A stretch of 59,350 bases of DNA from Chelatococcus reniformis (GTDB lineage Bacteria > Pseudomonadota > Alphaproteobacteria > Rhizobiales > Beijerinckiaceae), in the NCBI RefSeq assembly GCF_014640075.1, contig NZ_BMGG01000014.1, forward strand, positions 359 to 59,708, given 5' to 3'. A program made the translations under genes and the position numbers. Below, piece by piece: positions 1 to 7,481 of this stretch. Within the stretch, counting starts at the first letter, position 1, and every line of letters begins with the position of its first letter. Below the pieces are notes generated by a model. That model was not told where the DNA came from. It did not search any database and saw nothing but the letters and a program-made list of their open reading frames with translations.

Positions 1-129
1 TTGCATGGCAACACGGATCTCGCCCTCGACGCCCCCGATCGCCTGCTGTAGCGCGCGGGCAAAAACCGGGTTGGGGGTGTCGACGCGGACCGGATACTGC
101 AGCAACCCATCAGTGTAGAACATTTTCAT
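1..129 (-). CDS. Manganese catalase, N-terminal fragment
   Basis: Only the first 43 codons lie in the window; the gene runs off the left edge. The visible protein begins MKMFYTDGLLQYPVRVDTP and continues through AIGGVEGEIRVAMQ, the N-terminal signature of the di-manganese (ferritin-fold) catalases, where the Glu of the GGVEGE segment is a metal ligand. These cytoplasmic enzymes dismutate hydrogen peroxide. Family members usually start at the second Met (position 123), so the start may be 123 rather than 129. A near-perfect EcfG-type promoter lies about 85 bp upstream, suggesting induction by the general stress response. Identification rests on a short segment. Confidence 0.85.
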   Translation of the reverse strand, partial: MKMFYTDGLLQYPVRVDTPNPVFARALQQAIGGVEGEIRVAMQ

Positions 130-213
130 AGCCTCAGCGCTGGGACATTTCGGTCAGGCGCACAATTGGGATGGAGGGCATGGCTAGCCAGCAGACGGCT
201 GCCACGACGGCCT

Positions 214-238
214 AACGTGGAGAACCGAGGCATGTTCC
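214..238 (-). promoter_or_regulatory. EcfG-type general stress promoter for Mn catalase
   Basis: On the minus strand this reads GGAAC, 16 bases, CGTT, matching the alphaproteobacterial EcfG (PhyR-NepR-EcfG) consensus exactly. The expected start of transcription would be near 205, giving a leader of about 75-80 nt before the catalase ATG. Assignment is by motif only. Confidence 0.7.
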
Positions 239-433
239 GACGTCTTTGTACGCTGTTGCTCAGAATACGCTCATCCCGTACACCTAAGGTTACGTATAAA
301 TTTCCAAGCGCCACGTTTAGACCGAGCTTGCTAATAAAAAAATTAGCCGTGGCGGCACGATTATCTGCAATTTCAGTGTAACTTCGGCGCAGCTGAACGG
401 TTGTACCCCATCATCGAAGAAGGAAGCTACGCC

Positions 434-949
434 ATGACCGCGAATCAGGAGACCCGGAACTTCTTCGTTGTGGGCTTGCGCGACGCCCATGCGTTAGAGA
501 ACCAGGCCCTCTCCCTAATCGATCGGCAGCTTGACCGGTCAGAAAGCTATCCAGAAGTCGCTGAGATGCTTAGGCAACATAGGGGCGAGACCGAGCAGCA
601 GATTCTCCGCCTTCGAGAGATATTGACAAAGCTGGATGAGTCTCACTCGGGCATGAAGGACGTGGCCTTGTCCTTCGTCGGCAACGTCGCTGCGCTGGCG
701 CACACTGTAGCGGACGACGAGATCATCAAAAACTCTCTCGCGAACTTTGCCTTTGAGAACTACGAAGTTGCCAGCTACCGGAGCCTGTTGACCGTAGCGG
801 AAGCGGGAGCGTTCGCATTCGCGACGTCTCTGCTTAGCCAGTCTCTCAACGAGGAGCAAGCGATGGCCGACTGGATTGGCAGCAACCTTCCCGCGCTGAC
901 GACGAAGTATTTGTCGTTGCGTTCGCATGGCATGCAGGCCGACCGATGA
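434..949 (+). CDS. YciE/YciF-like (DUF892) ferritin-like protein
   Basis: 171 aa, almost entirely helical, with spaced acidic and His residues expected of a four-helix di-iron bundle (LRDAHALENQAL near residue 20, RQHRGETEQQI near 50, FENYEVASY near 115, LNEEQAMADWI near 140). This matches the YciE/YciF/DUF892 family, linked to stress and metal handling but with no firmly assigned reaction. The ATG at 434 was chosen because AGAAGGAAG lies seven bases upstream; an in-frame start at 401 has no such site. Its stop overlaps the next gene's start (ATGA), indicating translational coupling. It is divergent from the Mn catalase, another ferritin-fold oxidative-stress protein. Confidence 0.75.
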   Translation: MTANQETRNFFVVGLRDAHALENQALSLIDRQLDRSESYPEVAEMLRQHRGETEQQILRLREILTKLDESHSGMKDVALSFVGNVAALAHTVADDEIIKNSLANFAFENYEVASYRSLLTVAEAGAFAFATSLLSQSLNEEQAMADWIGSNLPALTTKYLSLRSHGMQADR

Positions 950-1206
950 GCGGCCCGAACCCCAGCCGCGCCGATTTGGCAGGTTGGACCGTGGGTTACT
1001 TCAAGTTTGAATTGACCTGCGGTTCAGTCGTCCGCACGGTCATTAGGAATAGTGCTTCTGATTTGCTTTCTGAAATGCAGGCTGTGGACCGTCATGACGA
1101 GACGTTCAGAATTTGCGCTGTCCTTGAATTGACCTATGACCAGCTCGTTGACTTGGCGTCCGCTGAAAGCATGCAGCACGATGAACCGCTGATTTCGGGC
1201 AACTAA
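946..1206 (+). CDS. Hypothetical protein coupled to the ferritin-like gene
   Basis: 86 aa, no recognised domain, no signal peptide or membrane segment. Its ATG overlaps the upstream stop codon by four bases, and its own TAA sits in the loop of a strong intrinsic terminator; together these support a real two-gene unit with the DUF892 gene. The sequence is mixed alpha/beta in character, with a run predicted as strands (GYFKFELTCGSVV) followed by helical acidic segments. No function is assigned. Confidence 0.6.
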   Translation: MSGPNPSRADLAGWTVGYFKFELTCGSVVRTVIRNSASDLLSEMQAVDRHDETFRICAVLELTYDQLVDLASAESMQHDEPLISGN

Positions 1207-1220
1207 TCGGTTGCCCTTTT
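1197..1220 (+). terminator. Rho-independent terminator after the ferritin-like operon
   Basis: Seven-base stem GGGCAAC/GTTGCCC with a six-base loop followed by TTTT. The loop contains the TAA stop of the preceding gene, so the terminator overlaps the end of the coding region. Confidence 0.8.
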
Positions 1221-1266
1221 GGGCTGCACTTTGATGTCCCGCCTCACCAATAGATTGGAGCATTCC

Positions 1267-1779
1267 ATGCAAAGACGCGCGTTTATTTTGGCAGCCGCAG
1301 GCGTACTCCCGATTGTCTCTGTTGCATATGCAGCACCGCCCACGGCAACCCCGATCGGATCAATGGAGGAAAAGCATGTCCGCGACACACTCGCTGCCGG
1401 CAAGCTCGCTCTCGAAACAAGCCGGATTGCGCTCCAGAAAGCCCAGGATGCGTGGGTGAAGAAATTCGCTCAGTTCGAGGTTGCGGAGCAGGAGACGCTG
1501 GCTGACGTTCTGCGGGTGGCCAACCCTGCGGCGACGTCGACTCCGCCTGCCGGCCAACCTGATGAGGTGGGCGAGTTGGCCAAATACGCCGGTGCTGAGT
1601 TCGACGCGGCCTATGTCGGGCTTCAGCTCGACGGGCACAACAAGCTGCTCGCCATTCAAGACGAGTACCTCAAATCAGGCAAGAACCCGCCACACGTGGG
1701 AATTGCTAAGCTGGCCCGCGGACAGATCAAGGAACATATCGAGCTGCTCAACACCATAAAGCAGCAGGCCAAGGGCTGA
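1267..1779 (+). CDS. DUF4142 family exported protein
   Basis: 170 aa beginning MQRRAFILAAAGVLPIVSVAYA, a Sec-type signal peptide with AYA-A cleavage near residue 22, followed by a helical ferritin-like DUF4142 domain (EKHVRDTLAAGKLALETSRIAL, later AEFDAAYVGLQLDGHNKLL and IKEHIELLN). DUF4142 proteins are periplasmic and frequent in general-stress regulons; biochemical role unknown. TTGGAG six bases upstream of the ATG at 1267 fixes this start over longer in-frame options at 1219. It follows the terminator, so it is probably separately transcribed. Confidence 0.75.
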   Translation: MQRRAFILAAAGVLPIVSVAYAAPPTATPIGSMEEKHVRDTLAAGKLALETSRIALQKAQDAWVKKFAQFEVAEQETLADVLRVANPAATSTPPAGQPDEVGELAKYAGAEFDAAYVGLQLDGHNKLLAIQDEYLKSGKNPPHVGIAKLARGQIKEHIELLNTIKQQAKG

Positions 1780-1957
1780 GCAACAAGAGGGCCGTGCGGA
1801 TATAGCCCCCGCTGAACGAGTTGACCCGGAGCGGCGCCGGTCACCTGGCGGTGCCGGGGCACTTGATCCGCGCCGCCGAACATAGCAGCCGCGCCACACG
1901 ACAGACTTGCGCCAGGGCGGTCGCCCCCTGAAGGGTCGAGACTTGGCATCGCCCGCT

Positions 1958-2430
1958 TCAGCCGGGGGGCTCGCGCTGCTCAGCATGGCGGAGACGCCAC
2001 TCGGTGGGTGACATGCCAGCCCAGGCCTTGAACGCCCTGCTAAAGGCGAACGCATCAATAAGGCTCACGGCGGCACCCACCTCGGCCGCGGTAATCGCCG
2101 TGCCACTCAGGAGGTGCGCCGCAAACTCAAATCGTATCTCGTCCAACAAGCGCTGGAACGTCATGCCTTCGGCCGCGCGCGTTCGATGCAACGACCGGCG
2201 GCTCATCCCAAGTTGCTGCCGCATGTCGTCGACAGAGTGGGCGCCGTCGCAACAGCGGCGCGCTGCAAACAACGCGTATGCTCGACGATGTCGACAATCT
2301 CTTCCCCCCGTGGGGCCGTGCTTGCTCTCCACCCTTGCATCCGATCCGCGGCCAATTTGAACTCGGCCAGACCACAACGGCAAGGCGTCCGAGGGCCCCG
2401 CCCGCGGGAGCGCACCTCCGTCGCGAACAA
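1958..2430 (-). pseudogene. Decayed AraC-family regulator (C-terminal HTH remnant)
   Basis: The frame at 1958-2260 encodes a recognisable AraC double-HTH domain (SVDDMRQQLGMSRRSLHRTR, then FSRAFKAWAGMSPTEWRLRH). The preceding linker-like segment (EEIVDIVEHTRC) reads in another frame between about 2203 and 2430, so a frameshift separates them. The ~200-residue N-terminal effector domain of full-length family members is absent, and upstream sequence shows no continuation. A stand-alone DNA-binding fragment could in principle be made, but decay is the simpler reading. Confidence 0.6.
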
Positions 2431-2519
2431 TCCCCAGGGGCTATCAAGGAACCGGAAGGGCCGGCGGAGATTATGGGGGGCCGATTGAAACTCAGGTGGG
2501 CGTTCGGCGTTCTCAAACC

Positions 2520-2891
2520 ATGTCGCGGAACAAAGCTCTTATCATCGACGACGAAGCGTTAATCCGGATGATGGAGGCTGACACGGTTGAAGAGGTTGGT
2601 CTTGATGTCATCGAATGCGGGAATGCAGAGGCCGCTCTGGATTACCTTTCCGACCCCGCCAAGGCGAACGAAGTCTGCCTTGTGGTGACAGACGTTCGGA
2701 TGCCGGGGCCGATGAATGGTGTGGAGCTAGCGCAGCACATCGCGGAGTATTTCCCCTGGATCCACCTCATCATCACGTCAGGTTGCCATGACAATCTGGG
2801 GCAGCGGCCGCCGAAGGCCGAGTTCCTGCCCAAGCCGTGGCCAATCGATCGGCTCACGCAAATTGCGAAGAAAGCGCAAGCTGAGTGCTAG
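2520..2891 (+). CDS. Single-domain response regulator (receiver only)
   Basis: 123 aa CheY-like receiver without an output domain. Acidic pocket at ALIIDDEA (D10/D11), phosphoacceptor D58 in LVVTDVRMPG, Thr/Ser position in LIITSG and the conserved Lys in FLPKPW near the C-terminus. It converges on the HWE histidine kinase downstream with a 45-bp gap. Single-domain receivers in alphaproteobacteria often act as phosphate sinks or partners of HWE kinases in the general stress pathway; a link here is inferred from position only. The start is uncertain: an in-frame codon at 2496 would add eight residues. Confidence 0.85.
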   Translation: MSRNKALIIDDEALIRMMEADTVEEVGLDVIECGNAEAALDYLSDPAKANEVCLVVTDVRMPGPMNGVELAQHIAEYFPWIHLIITSGCHDNLGQRPPKAEFLPKPWPIDRLTQIAKKAQAEC

Positions 2892-2936
2892 GTCTGCTGA
2901 GAACACTTGGCGTTTGGCTCACAATACGCCAGAATC

Positions 2937-4058
2937 CTACAGATCATCGATGCCAGCGCTTAGAACACTGACGGGGATGGACATACGTACTACCATGCCA
3001 TCGCGCCTCCATTCCCGCAGGATGGTCATCCTGAGCGCTTGCTTGATGGACTCCTCGAGGCGGGTGCCGAACCCGGCAATACCGGTGGGCGCGGTGACGG
3101 GCGGCCCACCCTGCTCCGCCCACGTCAAGTGCAGTATGTCGCCGCCGGCGATCCGGGCATCGATGGCGATACGGCCATCGGGCACCGAGAGCGCCCCGTA
3201 TTTGGCCGCGTTCGTCACGAGCTCATGGAGCAGCAAGGCCAGGTTGACAAGGTTGCGCCCTCCGATCCCGACATCTTGCCCGGTAACGGCGGCTCGCGTC
3301 CCGTCCTCATTTGAATATGGGGCAAGGAGGCCGTCGAGCAACTTGAACAGGGTGGTGCTGGGCTCCGCCAGCATGTGGTCGACGGAGAGGCTCGGAAGCG
3401 TCATTTCATGCGCACGCGCCAGCGCGACGAGGCGCTCCTTCATCGCACGTGCGAGTGACGCGGGAGAGTCCGCGGTGCGGGCGGCCAAGGTGATGATACC
3501 GCCAGCAACTGCAAACAGGTTCTTGATTCGATGATGCATCTCCCGCAGCAACAGTGCCTGGCGCTCGGCCGCCCGCCTGCGCTCCGTGATGTCACGGGCC
3601 ACCTTTGAGGCGCCCACGATCCGTCCATCATTGCTGCGCACTGGGGAAATCGTAAGGGAAATGTCGAGCAGCGTCCCGTCCTTCCGCCGCCTGATCGTCT
3701 CGAAGTGGTCGACGCGCTCGCCGGCGTGAATGCGGGCCAGGATGGCCGGCTCTTCACCGAGGCGATCTTCGGGGATGAGGATGGTAACGGACTTGCCGAT
3801 GACCTCTTCGCCCGTGTAGCCGAAGAGCCGCTGTGCGCCCCCGTTCCAGCTGGTGATGATGCCCCTTAGGTCCTTGCTGAGGATTGCGTCTTCCGACGAC
3901 TCTACGATGGCGGCAAGGAGGGCTGCCGGATCGTGCGCCTCGGGACGACCGTCCACGGCCTCTGGCGCCATTTTCGCCTGCGTGTTCCGTGCCTCTGCCG
4001 CCCCGGCAGCGGCGCCTCTCTCACCTTTTTTCGGCTCGAGGCTCGGTAGATCTACCAT
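2937..4058 (-). CDS. PAS-HWE family sensor histidine kinase
   Basis: 373 aa, soluble (no membrane segment). Low-complexity Ala/Gly-rich N-terminus, a PAS domain at about 45-160 (IVESSEDAILSKDLRGIITSW, ending in the PAC-type ARDITERRRA), then the kinase core: phosphoacceptor His at 175/176 in REMHHRIKNL, N box HELVTNAAKYGALS, and the HWE signature WAEQGGPPV. HWE kinases are common in Rhizobiales and Rhodospirillales and several feed the PhyR/EcfG stress response. It lies among candidate EcfG-regulated genes and beside a lone receiver. The PAS ligand is unknown. Confidence 0.9.
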   Translation of the reverse strand: MVDLPSLEPKKGERGAAAGAAEARNTQAKMAPEAVDGRPEAHDPAALLAAIVESSEDAILSKDLRGIITSWNGGAQRLFGYTGEEVIGKSVTILIPEDRLGEEPAILARIHAGERVDHFETIRRRKDGTLLDISLTISPVRSNDGRIVGASKVARDITERRRAAERQALLLREMHHRIKNLFAVAGGIITLAARTADSPASLARAMKERLVALARAHEMTLPSLSVDHMLAEPSTTLFKLLDGLLAPYSNEDGTRAAVTGQDVGIGGRNLVNLALLLHELVTNAAKYGALSVPDGRIAIDARIAGGDILHLTWAEQGGPPVTAPTGIAGFGTRLEESIKQALRMTILREWRRDGMVVRMSIPVSVLSAGIDDL

Positions 4059-4273
4059 TTAGAGCATGCTCGTTCGAGGAGCGCGCCCCTCGCACGCTCG
4101 CCCGAGCGTATCCGACGGCTGCCCCTGTGCATAGAACCGGTTTGCTGGTGGTGAGTGCGCGGAGCCGGCACAATCGGCTCAGAAAGCGTGGCTCGATGGG
4201 CCTTCGAGCAGGCAGAGGCCAAACGAACTTCGTGACGCTCTAGACGTTTCTTAGGCTACTCAGGGAGGAGATC

Positions 4274-4567
4274 ATGGCCGACGGCTGGTCACTTACCATC
4301 CGCGAGCGGTTTAGCGCCGAGGTTTGGTACGTGCGAATGCGTAACGCAGTCGATGCCGAGAAGGCGCTACGGGGGCTCCTGAACCTGGATCATGGAGCGC
4401 GAGTTGATGTCCGGAGACAGGTGCCGCAGGGCATCCTGGAAGCGAAAGGCGTAAGCGAAGGCGCCATGAGCAAGATCGCTTGCCGAGAGCCTTCTCCGGC
4501 GCGCGAAACAGATGGGCCCCCCCCGCAGCGGGGCAGCCGGGGCCTAGAGGGACTCGGGCTGGGTTAA
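4274..4567 (+). CDS. Hypothetical protein
   Basis: 97 aa, no recognised family. AGGAG lies three bases before the ATG, closer than usual. The first ~60 residues (SLTIRERFSAEVWYVRMRNAVDAEKALRG) look like a small folded domain, while the C-terminal third is Pro/Gly/Arg-rich and resembles non-coding translation, so the gene may be frame-disrupted near 4500. A run of eight C and a GC-rich inverted repeat occur in that tail. Confidence 0.45.
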   Translation: MADGWSLTIRERFSAEVWYVRMRNAVDAEKALRGLLNLDHGARVDVRRQVPQGILEAKGVSEGAMSKIACREPSPARETDGPPPQRGSRGLEGLGLG

Positions 4568-4708
4568 CGTGCGCCCAGCATTGTGGTTCCAGACCCGACG
4601 TCCGCGCCAACCGCCCTACATAACTTTCATCGTCGGCATGGGGATTCCCGGGCGCCGGCGGCTGCGAGACCAAGCGTGCTCCCGCCTGATGGCAATGGAG
4701 CAGACGCC

Positions 4709-4978
4709 TTGCCAAACATCGAGCATATGCTCGAGGAACTCGAGGCCGACATCGCGGCCGGCGAGGATCAACTGGTGCGACAGCGCGAGCTCATCGCCGA
4801 TCAAGAAATCCGCGGTCAGAATCCAGCCTTCGCAAAGAGCATCATCAAGGAGCTCAAGGCGATACAGGCCAAACAGGTCGCCCTGCGCGAAAAGCTGCGG
4901 GCGGAAGTGACCCGACGCGCTTGGTCAGATCAGGACATGCGTGCGGCCGAAAGCTGGACCTCGAGCGAGCGGATGTAA
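4709..4978 (+). CDS. Small coiled-coil protein
   Basis: About 83-89 aa. From the ATG at 4727 (or an in-frame TTG at 4709) the protein is charged and heptad-like (MLEELEADIAAGEDQLVRQR, then IIKELKAIQAKQVALREKL), predicting a coiled coil; the C-terminus is polar. Sequence upstream of 4700 in this frame has Pro/Arg-rich composition and is unlikely to be coding. No function known. Confidence 0.5.
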   Translation: MPNIEHMLEELEADIAAGEDQLVRQRELIADQEIRGQNPAFAKSIIKELKAIQAKQVALREKLRAEVTRRAWSDQDMRAAESWTSSERM

Positions 4979-5197
4979 GTTGGTCTGCCTTTCCGGCGTC
5001 GGTTGTCCATCATTCGCCGTAACGGCCGCCTGCGTGAATGCTCTCAAGGCGGCCTGCGCGGTTTTACATCGGGAAGCCTCCTCGGCAGTTGCGTGGGCGT
5101 GCTGGCAACCAACTGCTCTGCCCTCCTCCGATTCCGCGCACAGTCTCCAGCCCGGTGTCCCGTTTCCCCCAACTAGACGGACAGTGAAGACCCGCAT
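4925..5197 (-). CDS. Possible small hypothetical protein
   Basis: About 90 aa from the ATG at 5197. The middle part (TPGWRLCAESEEGRAVGCQH, then ATAEEASRCKTAQAALRAF) has three cysteines and a helical segment that look protein-like. The 3' end overlaps the end of the convergent coiled-coil gene by about 54 bp. No clear ribosome-binding site; included with low confidence. Confidence 0.3.
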   Translation of the reverse strand: MRVFTVRLVGGNGTPGWRLCAESEEGRAVGCQHAHATAEEASRCKTAQAALRAFTQAAVTANDGQPTPERQTNLHPLARGPAFGRTHVLI

Positions 5198-5462
5198 CCT
5201 CCCGACTCCAAATTTTAGAACGCTTATAGAGATCAAATGTCCTAACGCGGAGTTCGTCCATTCAAACTCGTGTGAGTGAAGCGCCGCCCGCCGCGAGCTT
5301 CATGCTCTCAGCCGGCGTCCTTCAGATCTTCAGCGGCTCTCCCCGATCGGGAACGGCCGGCACCGCAACGCTGGCAGCGTGCAGGGCGCCCGCGAGCTGG
5401 AGGATGCGCTTGGCAAGCTCGCGCCTGGCGTAGCGGAAGCGTGTGATTAGTGTTCATCCTGG

Positions 5463-5771
5463 TCAGGCCTTCGTGGCAGCGGCACCGGCCGCGAGCAGCG
5501 AGCCGTAGGCGTTGAGGACGGCAGCGCAGGACTGCACGTCGACGACCTGGCCGGCCTGGAGCGCGGTGCAGGTGGTGATGACCGCGGGCGCGACCTTGGC
5601 GGCAGCGCTCTGGACCTTGGCGTTGCCGGTGGTGGCTGCGATGGCCGCGTAGGGGCAGGCGGCAGCGGCCTTGCCGGCCGTGCTCGACACTGAGGCATCG
5701 ATACGGGCGGGGTCGCACGCGGCGAGCACCAGCGCGCACACGGCAGTGGCCGCGAGAGCGGTGAGCTTCAT
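5463..5771 (-). CDS. Small putative lipoprotein
   Basis: 102 aa. MKLTALAATAVCALVLAACDP is a lipoprotein signal peptide with lipobox LAAC (Cys19); Asp at +2 would favour inner-membrane retention by the E. coli rule. The mature part is Ala-rich and helical, with three further cysteines (CPYAA, TTCTAL, QSCAAVL). It lies upstream (minus strand) of a frame-disrupted fragment at 5322-5457 and near a broken peptidoglycan-binding gene, reminiscent of a phage lysis or spanin cassette, but no homology to Rz1 is evident. Confidence 0.6.
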   Translation of the reverse strand: MKLTALAATAVCALVLAACDPARIDASVSSTAGKAAAACPYAAIAATTGNAKVQSAAAKVAPAVITTCTALQAGQVVDVQSCAAVLNAYGSLLAAGAAATKA

Positions 5772-5836
5772 GTCTTAGGCGTGGTGGAACTTTGCGGGGT
5801 CGTCGGCTCTTCATGCCGCTCGCGAGGAGATTTTCA

Positions 5837-6088
5837 ATGTCGGATAGCGAACAGAGCCAGGCCGAACTCGGCACTTGGTTCGTGATGAGGGGTGACAGCT
5901 TCGCCACCGGGGGGTTGGTAGCCTTGCGACTACATCTAGTTGAGCCGAGCGCGGAGCAAGAGCGCTCTGCGCCCGCGACGGAGCGATCCCTCGCATTGTT
6001 CCTTCCGAGGGAACGCGCCGCTGCTATCGCGCGCTCGATTCTGTCCGCCACGGCGGACTTGCCGGCGGCCGGGCCTCGCGCCCACTGA
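5837..6088 (+). CDS. Hypothetical protein
   Basis: 83 aa starting MSDSEQSQAELGTWFVMRGD with AGGAG eight bases upstream of the ATG. It contains a short strand/helix pattern (GGLVALRLHLVEPS, LFLPRERAAAIARSIL) and no membrane segment. Family not recognised. The ribosome-binding site and balanced composition support it as real. Confidence 0.5.
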   Translation: MSDSEQSQAELGTWFVMRGDSFATGGLVALRLHLVEPSAEQERSAPATERSLALFLPRERAAAIARSILSATADLPAAGPRAH

Positions 6089-6169
6089 ACGGGTGTCAGG
6101 ATATCGCAGCCCGGCCGCCGGGAACAACGAGGGTCGGTGCGGCTTCCCCAGGCGAAAGGGAGCCGACGC

Positions 6170-6301
6170 ATGGAAAGCAGCTTTGCCGAACACCTGTGGG
6201 CGTACGCCATCATCGGCGGCCCGATCCTTCTCGGGATCATCCTCGTGCTGGGCATCATCCGGACCCGCCGGCGGCGGCATCGCCCTGGCATGGAGGACTA
6301 A
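6170..6301 (+). CDS. Small single-pass membrane protein
   Basis: 43 aa. After MESSFAEHLWAYA comes one hydrophobic helix (IIGGPILLGIILVLGII) and a positively charged tail RTRRRRHRPGMED, predicting an N-out/C-in anchor. AAAGGGA lies about eight bases before the ATG. Similar tiny proteins with the IxGGPILLG motif are widespread in Rhizobiales, function unknown. It sits in the accessory zone next to a broken peptidoglycan-binding gene. Confidence 0.65.
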   Translation: MESSFAEHLWAYAIIGGPILLGIILVLGIIRTRRRRHRPGMED

Positions 6302-6309
6302 GGCCTGGG

Positions 6310-6523
6310 CTATGTGGCAGCCGGCGGCGGCGCGGTGCGCAGCGCGCGCCAAGTTTCCGGCCCGACAACGCCATCAACCGGCGACAGGCCGGCTTTGCCC
6401 TGGAAGCTCTTCACCGCCGTGATCGTCTTCAGGCCAAAGTCCGTCCTCGCCCACGCCGATCTGGTAGCCCGTGCGCGGGAGGTCGATGTCGGCGAGCTTC
6501 GTCGCCAAACCAATGAATTGCAT
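6310..6523 (-). pseudogene. Frameshifted peptidoglycan-binding (PG_binding_1) protein
   Basis: From the ATG at 6523, with GGAA upstream, one frame gives MQFIGLATKLADIDLPRTGY then QIGVGEDG. Near 6443 the continuation moves to another frame: DFGLKTITAVKSFQGKAGL then VDGVVGPETWRALRT, ending at 6310. Joined, the two make a normal PG_binding_1 repeat (YxIGVGxDGDFGxKTxxAVxxFQ...VDGxVGPxTW). A net two-base loss (or one-base gain) at the GAGGACGG/ACTTTGG junction explains the break. Such domains occur in phage-type endolysins and cell-wall enzymes. It could be a sequencing error or true decay; neighbouring remnants favour decay. Confidence 0.65.
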
Positions 6524-6602
6524 ATGAATTTCCAGAGGCGTATGCGCGCTCGGTTGCAACGCCGGAACGAGGACTCGACGTTGCCGGAAAGGGAAGCAGA
6601 AA

Positions 6603-6980
6603 TTGGAAAGCACTGAGTTTTCGCTTGGCTTCTTTGCCGCCTTGACAGCCGCGATCCTGGCAATTTTATATTTCACTAGACGGATCGTTTATTGATATAG
6701 ACTTTTGGATAAAGGCTATCGATGGAGCGATATTCTTCTTCGGCCGCCGCGTCCTTCTTCTGAGGGACTGGCTGGACATGCAGGTCCAAGCGGAAGCGCG
6801 CGCCCAGGGGGGCAGTTCGCCAAAAGGGGAATAGAAACGGCGAGCGCCCACGCGCTATGAATCGCGCAGGGCGGGGGCTCGGCGATGATCAATCAGCTGG
6901 TTCGGATTGTGGCGACAGCAGGCTATGCAGCGGGCACAGCCGGCCTCTATTTCAGCATCTGCGCCAGGCTTCTGGGATAA
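6603..6980 (+). other. Stretch with short membrane-protein-like ORFs, none secure
   Basis: Three short plus-strand frames look protein-like. 6603-6695 (TTG start, 30 aa) is one hydrophobic helix (LGFFAALTAAILAILYF). An overlapping frame open to 6834 gives IDFWIKAIDGAIFFFGRRVL then LLRDWLDMQVQAEARAQG but has no ATG, GTG or TTG before its first likely residue. 6885-6980 (ATG, 31 aa) gives MINQLVRIVATAGYAAGTAG then LYFSICARLLG. They may be fragments of one or two degraded genes in the mobile-element zone, or genuine small membrane peptides. Confidence 0.3.
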
Positions 6981-6983
6981 TCG

Positions 6984-7099
6984 ATGGTCATCTTTGGCTG
7001 GACCGAGCCGAAGATGGCTACCCGGTACACGCAAAAAGGCCCCAACGAAAGAAGCTCGCCGGGGCCGCAATGGGCTTGATCGACGTGGGGGAAAGCTAG
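6984..7099 (+). pseudogene. Tyrosine recombinase (integrase) C-terminal remnant
   Basis: One frame from 6984 reads VIFGWTEPKMATRYTQK and a second frame continues QRKKLAGAAMGLIDVGES to the stop at 7099. Joined, this matches the extreme C-terminus of phage/ICE tyrosine recombinases (IFGWxDPKMAxxYTRKAxQxRLAxxAM), the segment carrying the active-site Tyr. The catalytic core upstream is absent and a frameshift splits the tail. It ends 85 bp before a tRNA gene, the usual target of such enzymes. Confidence 0.6.
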
Positions 7100-7184
7100 T
7101 ACACCTGGGTCCAACTTGAGCCGGACCCTTCGGTCCAGTTGGACACTTCGGGCGAAAACATCAACGTTTTCAATGCCGAACCTA

Positions 7185-7259
7185 GCGGGCGTAGTTCAGT
7201 GGTAGAACGACAGCTTCCCAAGCTGTATGTCGTGAGTTCGATTCTCATCGCCCGCTCCA
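7185..7259 (+). tRNA. tRNA-Gly (anticodon CCC)
   Basis: Complete cloverleaf: acceptor GCGGGCG/CGCCCGC, D stem GTTC/GAAC, anticodon stem ACAGC/GCTGT with loop TTCCCAA giving anticodon CCC, variable ATGTC, T arm GTGAG-TTCGATT-CTCAT with one G-T pair, discriminator T and encoded CCA (7257-7259). It reads GGG codons. It is flanked by an integrase remnant on the 5' side and toxin-antitoxin remnants on the 3' side, suggesting it has served as an integration site. Confidence 0.95.
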
Positions 7260-7325
7260 GTTTTCCTCAACGTTTCAAACAGATACCGGCTTATTGACGG
7301 AGCAGGCGACGGCCTCGCAGAGCGG

Positions 7326-7481
7326 GTGTCCGGCGATCGTGTTCCCTGCCAAGCTCGAGCGGCTGCCGGCCGTGGCGAGTTTCGCCGGCGGCTGATGGCG
7401 GTGGTGTTCAAGGCGTTTGGCGCCGAAGCTGTCTCCATCATCAGCATGCGGCCGGCGTCGCGAGCGAAAGGAGGACCTATC
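7326..7481 (+). pseudogene. BrnT toxin C-terminal remnant, in frame with brnA
   Basis: The segment RLMAVVFKAFGAEAVSIISM followed by RPASRAK matches the last strand and helix of BrnT RNase toxins (xxVVxTxRGxxIRIISARxAxxxE). The first two-thirds of BrnT is missing; sequence upstream to the tRNA has no matching frame. The usual toxin stop is also gone, so the frame runs into the antitoxin gene. Confidence 0.5.
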
